Origin: an uncultured Anaerolineaceae bacterium
GTDB lineage: Bacteria; Chloroflexota; Anaerolineae; Anaerolineales; Anaerolineaceae
Length of the DNA: 7,012 bases
Assembly (NCBI GenBank): GCA_937894825.1
Contig: CALCQT010000330.1
Coordinates: 1-7,012 of the forward strand
Reading direction: 5' to 3'
Shown here: positions 1-4,957 of the stretch, in pieces
Layout: each line of letters starts with the position of its first letter
Numbering within the stretch: the stretch's first letter is position 1
The notes under the pieces: generated by a model
Seen by the model: only the letters and a program-made list of their open reading frames with translations
Database searches by the model: none
Told to the model about the DNA's origin: nothing
Program-made: the position numbers and the translations under genes

Positions 1-699
1 CAGGAACCGGATCGGGAAATTCGCGAATGGGATGTCCGCTATAAAATTGATCCACAAATCAATCAGGACGCCAGTTTTTATCTGGACAGCGCAAACCTGC
101 GAAAGTGGCTGATCGATCATGCCGCCGGAGCAAGCGTGCTGAACACATTCGCTTATACCGGCAGTTTTGGAACCGCCGCCCTGGCCGGCGAAGCCCGCTT
201 TGTCCTCCAAACTGACCTCAGCACAAGATTTCTGCGACTTTTTTCAGAAACCGCCGCCGCAAATAATACTTTGCCGGAACGGTATGAACGCTTGCCGGGG
301 AATTTTTTCCATGTCGCCGCGACACTGCGCCGGCAGCAAAGACTCTTTGATATCGGGATACTGGATCCACCCTTTTTCTCCGCAACCAGCGCCGGACGCG
401 TTGACCAGCAGCAACAGGGGCCGCAGCTGGTTAACAAACTCCGTCCGCTGATCGCAGATGGCGGAAAAATCATTGTGCTGAACAACGCGCTCTATCTCTC
501 AGGCCGCGCATTTTTAGCGCAGATTGAAGGTTTGTGTGCCGATGGTTACCTTGCGATCGAGGAAATCATCCCCGTGCCGGAATCTTTCTTCGGGGGAGAA
601 ACCAAATCCGAACAATTTCCGACCGATCCGGCGCCATTCAACCACCCGACCAAAATTATTATCCTTGGAGTCCGCCGGAAAGATGAAAGAAAGCAGTAA
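1..699 (+). CDS. Class I SAM-dependent methyltransferase, RlmI/RlmK-like (5'-truncated)
   Basis: The reading frame is open from base 1, so only the C-terminal 232 residues are visible and the start lies outside the window. Visible residues 46-57 (VLNTFAYTGSFG) are the SAM-binding motif I of the COG1092 rRNA methyltransferases. D72 in the following strand fits the acidic residue that contacts the SAM ribose. DPPFF at 122-126 is motif IV (DPPxF). The upstream stretch FYLDSANLRKWL matches the FLDxR-type entry into the Rossmann domain of this family. By family knowledge the likely job is methylation of a 23S rRNA base in the cytoplasm. Where m5C enzymes such as RlmI carry a Cys-containing segment, this protein reads IIVLNNALYLSG, and the only visible Cys is C179. 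A non-m5C activity, as in RlmK-type guanine N-methylation, is therefore possible. Any N-terminal PUA domain would be off-window. The stop overlaps the next gene by 17 bp, which suggests co-transcription. The family is well supported; the substrate is not. Confidence 0.85.
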   Translation, partial: QEPDREIREWDVRYKIDPQINQDASFYLDSANLRKWLIDHAAGASVLNTFAYTGSFGTAALAGEARFVLQTDLSTRFLRLFSETAAANNTLPERYERLPGNFFHVAATLRRQQRLFDIGILDPPFFSATSAGRVDQQQQGPQLVNKLRPLIADGGKIIVLNNALYLSGRAFLAQIEGLCADGYLAIEEIIPVPESFFGGETKSEQFPTDPAPFNHPTKIIILGVRRKDERKQ

Positions 700-2032
700 G
701 CATCCAATCTCGCTGTTTATCCTGGTCTGCAGTCTTGTGACGGCACTGTTCTCCGGCTGCCAGGTGCAGGTATATGACCTTCAGCCGATCATCCCTACGG
801 TTCCTTCGGCAACCTTTTTTCAAACGCCAACACCGCTGCTGGCTCAGACCAATGCGCCGCGCGCGGAAGGGACCAGCACGCCGCCGATCCACCTCGCCCC
901 CACAAAGATCGTGCAGGCAACCTCCGTTGACCTGATTGAACTGGTCATGATTGACGGCGGCATCGGTTGGGGGGTCGCGCAGGTTCCGGGTGGGATGGAC
1001 AAAATGATCGTTCGCACGACTGACGGCGGATCACAATGGAAAAACGTCACGCCACCGGAAGCAATTTATCAAAATGCTGAAAAGAATGTCGAGCCTTCCG
1101 CTTTTTTTCTGGACGCAAACCGGGCCTGGCTGCTTTTCTCGGAACCGGATAAACGCCCGTCTGAGAACAGGATCACGGTCTGGTATACGACCGATGGCGC
1201 GGTTTCGTGGCAGTCCAGTGAAATCCCGCTGGATAATTTCACTTTGCAGTATTTTAATAACGCCCAAATCGGTTTTGTCGATTCATCCATCGGATGGGTT
1301 TTCGCAAATATTGGGAAAAATCAGGATCGTGAATTTATCAGCCTGTTTACGACGTATGATGGCGGACTGACCTGGTCCTTAATGGTGTCTTCTGATTCCT
1401 CCAATCTGTCCTCCATGGGTGGGAAAAACGGCGTCGTTTTCCGAAATGCCACCGAAGGCTGGGTCAGCGGCAGCAACACCCGTGACGAGCCGGATCTGCT
1501 GTTATGGCAGACTTCCGACGGGGGAAACACCTGGAAAAAAGTGATCCTGCCTTATCCGGAGGGCGTCGATGTTCCCGCGGGACTTCTGAGCGACGGACAA
1601 ATCCGTTGTTCATTATCTGTTCCAAAATTCGTGGATTTTCAGCTGCAATATGCCTGGACCAAACTAAGTTGCTCCGGAGGCACGCTGACCGAGCCAATCG
1701 CTTTCGTTTATTGGACGTATGACACGGGCAAGAGTTGGCGGACCATGCGGCTTCCCAAAGCAGATGGAAATCTTGCGTTTTATGGCATTTATCAGGGCTG
1801 GTATTCTCAACTGTCCGAACCGGGCTCGTCATTTGAATACGAAATCCTCGGCACTGCCGATGGGGGTGTGAACTGGAACGTCATTTCGCGTACTGCCTGG
1901 GACAGCAAGCTGCAATTCATCACCGCTGCGGTCGGTTGGGGTCTGGTGAATTATCAGGGGGGACGTGCGCTGGTCAAAACAGAGGACGGCGGCTATAGCT
2001 GGAGCCAGATTTTCCCCATGGTTCAGCCGTAA
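683..2032 (+). CDS. Lipoprotein with seven-bladed YCF48/Asp-box beta-propeller
   Basis: This is a 449-residue predicted lipoprotein. Residues 1-25 form a signal peptide (KESSKH then a hydrophobic core), ending in a lipobox-like LFSGC with the lipidated Cys at 26. A Thr/Pro-rich linker follows (about 30-75). The body holds seven copies of a GW/AW...TxDGGxxW unit, with Asp-boxes at about 112-119, 169-176, 224-231, 277-284, 345-352, 391-398 and 433-440. The 42-68 residue spacing fits one blade per box and thus a seven-bladed propeller. The fifth box is degenerate (TYDTGKSW). Such repeats occur in YCF48/HCF136-like assembly factors and BNR/sialidase-like proteins; I see no catalytic signature, so a binding or scaffolding role on the outer face of the membrane is an inference. 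The ATG at 683 was chosen because it gives a proper signal peptide; the frame runs open further upstream, but that part overlaps the methyltransferase and lacks a signal. GGAAAG just upstream may serve as a ribosome binding site, and the overlap suggests translational coupling. Confidence 0.88.
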   Translation: MKESSKHPISLFILVCSLVTALFSGCQVQVYDLQPIIPTVPSATFFQTPTPLLAQTNAPRAEGTSTPPIHLAPTKIVQATSVDLIELVMIDGGIGWGVAQVPGGMDKMIVRTTDGGSQWKNVTPPEAIYQNAEKNVEPSAFFLDANRAWLLFSEPDKRPSENRITVWYTTDGAVSWQSSEIPLDNFTLQYFNNAQIGFVDSSIGWVFANIGKNQDREFISLFTTYDGGLTWSLMVSSDSSNLSSMGGKNGVVFRNATEGWVSGSNTRDEPDLLLWQTSDGGNTWKKVILPYPEGVDVPAGLLSDGQIRCSLSVPKFVDFQLQYAWTKLSCSGGTLTEPIAFVYWTYDTGKSWRTMRLPKADGNLAFYGIYQGWYSQLSEPGSSFEYEILGTADGGVNWNVISRTAWDSKLQFITAAVGWGLVNYQGGRALVKTEDGGYSWSQIFPMVQP

Positions 2033-2144
2033 TCTTAAATTTTTATCAGATTTTTCATTAATTGAAACTTTTTTCCACCTTTCCGCGTATATGGAGTGTA
2101 ATAAAAAAAGCGTCTTGATTACAGTCAAGGAAAGGAGCGGCAGT
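2033..2144 (+). promoter_or_regulatory. AT-rich spacer with two mutually exclusive small stems before the microprotein ORF
   Basis: This 112-bp spacer carries no convincing terminator for the lipoprotein gene. It holds an inverted repeat TGTAAT (2097-2102) / ATTACA (2118-2123) and a second stem CTTGA (2114-2118) / TCAAG (2125-2129). The two share bases 2114-2123, so only one can form at a time. The second stem abuts the strong Shine-Dalgarno at 2129-2137. TTGAAA at 2062-2067 could be a -35 box, but the only -10-like hexamers lie at poor spacing, so no promoter is called firmly. The stems are short and could be chance. Confidence 0.25.
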
Positions 2145-2225
2145 ATGGGACCGGCGTTATCAATTATTGTCATTTTATTTTCAGGATTATCACTGATCAG
2201 CTTCTTTGGGCTGGATAAACAGTAG
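2145..2225 (+). CDS. 26-residue single-pass membrane microprotein
   Basis: This is a complete ORF of 26 codons plus TAG. The ATG is preceded by AAGGAAAGGAG (2127-2137) at a spacing of 7 nt, one of the strongest ribosome binding sites in the window. The product starts MGPALS, has one continuous hydrophobic stretch (about residues 4-22: ALSIIVILFSGLSLISFFG), and ends in the charged tail LDKQ. It would be a minimal single-pass inner-membrane peptide, probably with a short N-terminus. I do not recognise the family. A rho-independent terminator starts 40 bp after the stop, so the ORF ends a transcription unit, either alone or as the tail of the methyltransferase/lipoprotein unit. Candidate roles, by analogy with other small membrane proteins, are modulating a membrane complex or acting as a small toxin-like peptide; nothing here decides. 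The ORF is short enough to be chance, but the ribosome binding site, the clean hydrophobic profile and the terminator argue for a gene. Confidence 0.6.
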   Translation: MGPALSIIVILFSGLSLISFFGLDKQ

Positions 2226-2265
2226 AAATTCCGAGCATAGCGAGTGTAGTTAAAAGGTTTTAGTC

Positions 2266-2304
2266 ATCAGCGGCACAATCCGGCGCCGCTGATTTGTTAT
2301 TTGC
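2266..2304 (+). terminator. Rho-independent terminator after the microprotein ORF
   Basis: A perfect 9-bp stem ATCAGCGGC (2266-2274) / GCCGCTGAT (2285-2293) with a 10-nt loop is followed by a T-rich run TTTGTTATTTG. It separates the upstream plus-strand genes from mgsA. The T-run is interrupted, so some read-through into mgsA is possible. Confidence 0.75.
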
Positions 2305-2306
2305 TG

Positions 2307-2412
2307 TAAAATAGAGGAGTACAGGGTGAACCTGCTACGGGTCTTGCAAAACAGGACTCAAAATAATACGATGACCAGTGAAAAGACAGGTCATATAGAA
2401 AGGAGAAAAAAT
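2307..2412 (+). promoter_or_regulatory. mgsA leader region with small stems and an alternative in-frame GTG start
   Basis: TAAAAT at 2307-2312 could be a -10 box, but no good -35 lies at normal spacing (the hexamer 17 bp upstream is GC-rich and belongs to the preceding terminator), so the promoter is tentative. The leader holds CAGG (2322-2325) / CCTG (2331-2334), and the same CCTG could instead pair with a second CAGG at 2352-2355. It also holds ATGACC (2371-2376) / GGTCAT (2389-2394), which ends 4 nt before the mgsA ribosome binding site. A GTG at 2326, preceded by GAGGAG (2314-2319), is in frame with mgsA with no stop between; its use would add 29 residues. The layout allows structure-dependent control of start choice, but I recognise no known riboswitch class. 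Confidence 0.35.
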
Positions 2413-2835
2413 ATGAAGAAAAAACTGGTTGCGCTGATCGCGCATGACGGGAAAAAGGCCGATATGGTTGCCTGGGCTACCTTTAACCGGGTGGCGCTGG
2501 CACGCCATGAATTAGTCGCCACAGGATCCACAGCGAAACTCTTACAGGACAAAGTTGGCCTGGAAGTGGAATTTGTCCAGCCGGGTCCGCTCGGCGGTGA
2601 CGCCCAGATCGGGGCCAAAGTGGTTGAAGGTCTGGTGGATGGCGTCATTTTCCTGGTCGATCCGCTGGATAAGCACCCGCATGATCCGGATATCCAGATG
2701 TTGCAGCGTTTATGCAATGTGCATGATGTACCGTTGGCGACCAACATTGCCACTGCTGACTGCATTATGGTTTGGATGTCAGCGAAAGATCTTAAAGAAG
2801 AATCATCGCTCGTAAAAGAAGATATCCTCCGGTAA
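2413..2835 (+). CDS. mgsA: Methylglyoxal synthase
   Basis: The enzyme (EC 4.2.3.3) converts dihydroxyacetone phosphate to methylglyoxal and phosphate in the cytoplasm, a bypass of lower glycolysis used when sugar phosphates build up or phosphate is short. The 140-residue protein aligns to E. coli MgsA without gaps over the active site (offset 8). It has IAHDGKK with H11 and K15, the phosphate-binding ATGST (T37-T40), GGDAQIGA with the catalytic D63 (E. coli D71), DPLDKHPHDPD with D83, H90 and D93 (E. coli D91, H98, D101), and ATNIATAD near 109-116. The length is that of the compact family members, slightly shorter than E. coli (152). The ATG at 2413 is preferred because AAGGAG lies 7 nt upstream and the protein then begins directly with the first beta strand (KKKLVALIAHD). 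An in-frame GTG at 2326 with its own ribosome binding site could give a longer form. The gene converges on the minus-strand glycosyltransferase. Confidence 0.97.
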   Translation: MKKKLVALIAHDGKKADMVAWATFNRVALARHELVATGSTAKLLQDKVGLEVEFVQPGPLGGDAQIGAKVVEGLVDGVIFLVDPLDKHPHDPDIQMLQRLCNVHDVPLATNIATADCIMVWMSAKDLKEESSLVKEDILR

Positions 2836-2848
2836 AACGGAGTATATC
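2821..2848. terminator. Hairpin between mgsA and the convergent glycosyltransferase gene
   Basis: GATATCCTCCG (2821-2831) and CGGAGTATATC (2838-2848) form an 11-bp stem with one mismatch and a 6-nt loop containing the mgsA stop codon. Read on the plus strand it is followed only by CTTACCC. Read on the minus strand it is followed by TTCTTTTACG, a fair T-tract. It could therefore stop minus-strand transcripts from the glycosyltransferase inside the mgsA 3' end, and it may also shield the mgsA mRNA 3' end. Confidence 0.5.
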
Positions 2849-2898
2849 CTTACCCGAGGGGTGACTGGCAAAGATTGTTTCATTTACAAAAACAAACA

Positions 2899-4173
2899 TC
2901 AGGCAATCCAATAATAATTGATCCAGCCGCTGAACAAGAGCGCCTGAATCACAATCAAACCACAACAAACCGCGGTAAAAATTTTCTGATTGGGGATTCT
3001 GTTTCCGATAAAAAGATAAAGCGGAAAAATGACCGCCGTGTAGCGCGTCATTGAAAAAAGATTCCCGGTCAGAATCAGGATAACGACAGAAATCAACGCA
3101 TAAGTTCCATAAGCCTTTTGAGGAACTTTAATCAGAATCCATACGCTCAGAGTGAGCGAACCAGCGATCAGCATGGTATCCAATGTCGCAACCCGGTTAA
3201 AACGGTTGAACAGCGGCTCAAAATAGTCCTGCCAGAAAGAAGTGCCCAGAGACCGTCCCCAAGAACCCTGCGCCTGAAAGAAGGCGAAAAAATCGCCCGT
3301 GAGCTGAGACAGGTGCAAAAAATAAAGAACGATCGCCAGCGGAGCCAGGCCGAAAAATAACACATCTCCCCGGATTCGCCGAAGGTTCCATTTCCGCTGT
3401 GATAAATAAATCCACGCCAGCGGGATCAGAAGCAGAATCCCATGCGGACGCGTCAAAGCCGCCAAAGCAGCCAAAATGCCGGCAGCGAGCCATTTTTCCC
3501 GTTCGGCATAGATAAAAGCAAAAACAATCAGAAATAAAAACAGGCTTTCGGTATAAAAAACCGAAAAGAAAAATCCGGCCGGCAGGCTGAAATACAGGAG
3601 AATCGTTCTGGTTGCCGATTGTTCGTCAAAAAGTTTTGTCGCAAGATAATAAATTCCCGCCATCGCCAGCAAAAAGCAAATGTTGGACACAATCAGCCCT
3701 GTCAGCAGATAAACGCTTTCCGTTTGAAAACGCGCCGGAAGCCAGAAAGTCAGGAGTTTGATCAGTGTTGGATACAGCGGGAAAAAGGCCAGATTGCTAT
3801 ATTGGGCGGAAAGGTTCTCAGGCGCCTGATAACCATATTGTACGATGGAAAGATACCACTTACTGTCCCAACGGCACCAGATATCGATCAACCACTTCGG
3901 CGACAGAAAATATCCGCGGGTCAGGTACTGTTCATAAATTTCGTTGCCCGCAAAATAGGAAGAGAACCAGGCGATGACCGTCAGCAAACTCCGTGAAAAC
4001 AGCCAGCACTCCGGGATCAGGCGCAAACCCTGCCAATGATCGCGCATCCAGAGCACTTCCGCACGCAATATTGACCGCCGAACTCCGGCAGTTCCATTTT
4101 CCATATTCTGATTTTCCGCGGATGCAGACGCATCGGCGCTTGTCCTTTTCTCGTCTTGTGATTCAGCCCGCAT
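2899..4173 (-). CDS. PIG-V/Gpi18-like membrane mannosyltransferase (polyprenyl-phosphate-sugar-dependent type)
   Basis: This 424-residue polytopic membrane protein fits the bacterial relatives of the GPI mannosyltransferase PIG-V (Pfam Mannosyl_trans2, COG5542). Family knowledge suggests transfer of a sugar, probably mannose, from a polyprenyl-phosphate donor to an acceptor on the outer side of the membrane; donor and acceptor are inferred. After a polar N-terminus (1-50) come about 9-11 hydrophobic segments, the clearest near 55-74, 153-177, 190-224, 227-257, 270-290, 330-349, 355-371, 377-392 and 399-415. Family-like signatures are RWDSKWY (101-107) in the first extracytoplasmic loop, AFFPLYP (129-135), PAGFFFSVFYTESLF (198-212), TRPHG (241-245) and SMTRYTAVIFPLY (374-386). 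The ATG at 4173 has no Shine-Dalgarno but sits at the predicted transcript start of a minus-strand extended -10 box. Met24 and Met43 are alternative starts; Met43 has a weak GGAAG upstream and keeps all membrane segments. There is no partner gene beside it. Confidence 0.87.
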   Translation of the reverse strand: MRAESQDEKRTSADASASAENQNMENGTAGVRRSILRAEVLWMRDHWQGLRLIPECWLFSRSLLTVIAWFSSYFAGNEIYEQYLTRGYFLSPKWLIDIWCRWDSKWYLSIVQYGYQAPENLSAQYSNLAFFPLYPTLIKLLTFWLPARFQTESVYLLTGLIVSNICFLLAMAGIYYLATKLFDEQSATRTILLYFSLPAGFFFSVFYTESLFLFLIVFAFIYAEREKWLAAGILAALAALTRPHGILLLIPLAWIYLSQRKWNLRRIRGDVLFFGLAPLAIVLYFLHLSQLTGDFFAFFQAQGSWGRSLGTSFWQDYFEPLFNRFNRVATLDTMLIAGSLTLSVWILIKVPQKAYGTYALISVVILILTGNLFSMTRYTAVIFPLYLFIGNRIPNQKIFTAVCCGLIVIQALLFSGWINYYWIA

Positions 4174-4181
4174 GCTATAAT
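4173..4181 (+). promoter_or_regulatory. Extended -10 promoter (TGCTATAAT) for a leaderless HAD gene
   Basis: TGC followed by a consensus TATAAT (4176-4181) makes a perfect extended -10 element. Counting the last T as position -7 puts the transcript start at about 4188, and the ATG is at 4189-4191. The mRNA would then have zero to one leader nucleotide. In line with this, no Shine-Dalgarno precedes the ATG. The -35 is weak (CTTGT-like around 4155-4160), as is usual for extended -10 promoters. Confidence 0.65.
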
Positions 4182-4188
4182 TTTACCA
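4180..4188 (-). promoter_or_regulatory. Minus-strand extended -10 (TGGTAAAAT) for the glycosyltransferase gene
   Basis: On the minus strand TGG followed by TAAAAT (5 of 6 matches to TATAAT) occupies 4188-4180. Counting from its last T (4180 as -7) places the transcript start at 4173, exactly the A of the glycosyltransferase ATG. It overlaps the plus-strand -10 by two bases. No -35 is evident. The geometry is convincing, but the box is weaker than its divergent partner. Confidence 0.45.
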
Positions 4189-4929
4189 ATGAATATTTCG
4201 ACTTTTTTCTTTGATCTCGGAAATACACTTCTGCATAACCACCATTTAAATGACGACAGTATCCGAACCGCCTGCCGACGCATGAGCGAACGGTTTTCCT
4301 CGCTCGGTTACAATGTCGACCCGCAGGAACTGGGAGAACGCCATTTTCACGCGCTCAAGCAATATTACGGCGGACGCGATATTGATTACATTGAGCAAAG
4401 TGCGGACCTGATTCTGCAGTACACACTGACCCAAATGGGCTTCCCCATCCTTCCGCCGAAAGACATTTCTCAGGCACTGAGCGCCTTTTACGCCAGCACA
4501 CAAGAGAACTGGGACCTGACGCCGCACGCAGTCGAGACACTTGAAAGCCTGAGAGCGCAGCAAAAAAAGATCGGCTTAATCACTAACGCCAGTTACGCGG
4601 AAGATATTCGCCAACTGTTAAAAAAACATCAGCTCACGCATTATTTCGACGCAATCGTGATTTCAGCGGAAGTCGGTTATCGGAAACCACGTCAGGAAAT
4701 TTTTGATATCGCCCTGTCACAAACAGACAGCCAACCACAGGGAAGTGTGATGATCGGCGACACCTATGGTGCGGATATCTTTGGCGCAAAGCAAAAGGGA
4801 ATGACCGCCATCTGGTTCAAACGCTATGTGGCGACCAAAGTACAGGAAATTCCTTCCTGCCAGCCGGATGCGATCATCACCGACCTGGCTGAACTTCCCA
4901 CCGTGATCCAAAACCTGGAAACAGCCTGA
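4189..4929 (+). CDS. HAD-superfamily hydrolase (HAD-IA, C1-capped phosphatase-like)
   Basis: This 246-residue soluble protein has all four HAD motifs. Motif I is STFFFDLGNTLL with nucleophile D9. Motif II is GLITNAS with T132. Motif III is K166 in GYRKPRQEIF. Motif IV is MIGDTYGADIFGA with D191 and D196. Residues 16-110 form the helical insert between motif I and the core that is typical of a C1 cap, so small phosphorylated metabolites are the likely substrates; which ones cannot be told. In motif I the second Asp of the usual DxDGT (the general acid/base) is Gly (DLGNT). This may lower or alter phosphatase activity, although DLGxT variants exist in the superfamily. The ATG at 4189 has no ribosome binding site and lies 7 nt after a TATAAT, so translation is probably leaderless. 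The gene diverges from the glycosyltransferase and converges on mutM, leaving it as a single-gene unit. Confidence 0.9.
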   Translation: MNISTFFFDLGNTLLHNHHLNDDSIRTACRRMSERFSSLGYNVDPQELGERHFHALKQYYGGRDIDYIEQSADLILQYTLTQMGFPILPPKDISQALSAFYASTQENWDLTPHAVETLESLRAQQKKIGLITNASYAEDIRQLLKKHQLTHYFDAIVISAEVGYRKPRQEIFDIALSQTDSQPQGSVMIGDTYGADIFGAKQKGMTAIWFKRYVATKVQEIPSCQPDAIITDLAELPTVIQNLETA

Positions 4930-4931
4930 CA

Positions 4932-4957
4932 GGCACTAATGCCGATGGCATTAGTGC
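4932..4957. terminator. Hairpin shared by the convergent 3' ends of the HAD gene and mutM
   Basis: GCACTAATGCC (4933-4943) and GGCATTAGTGC (4947-4957) form a perfect 11-bp stem (12 with a G-T pair) with a 3-nt loop. It starts 3 bp after the HAD stop and contains the mutM stop (TAA, 4953-4951). Neither strand has a T-tract after it, so it is not a textbook rho-independent terminator. It may act as a bidirectional pause or 3'-end stabiliser. It is flanked by two copies of CTGACAG (4926-4932, 4957-4963). Confidence 0.55.

Noticed and set aside
524..682. N-terminal extension of the lipoprotein gene from an ATG at 524
   Set aside because: It lies wholly inside the methyltransferase gene in another frame, is basic and low in family-like sequence, and would bury the signal peptide and lipobox that follow the ATG at 683.
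1464..1832. 122-codon minus-strand ORF opposite the lipoprotein gene
   Set aside because: It is antisense to a stretch containing clear Asp-box repeats, with no ribosome binding site or domain signature.
2314..2360. Possible cyclic-di-GMP-I riboswitch (CAGGGTGAACC and TTGCAAAA resemble parts of that class)
   Set aside because: The spacing is far too short, and the conserved tetraloop/receptor and the second arm of the class are missing.
3118..3996. Plus-strand ORFs opposite the glycosyltransferase gene
   Set aside because: They have no ribosome binding sites, are rich in Arg/Gln as expected for the antisense of a hydrophobic membrane protein, and the minus-strand frame explains the region fully.
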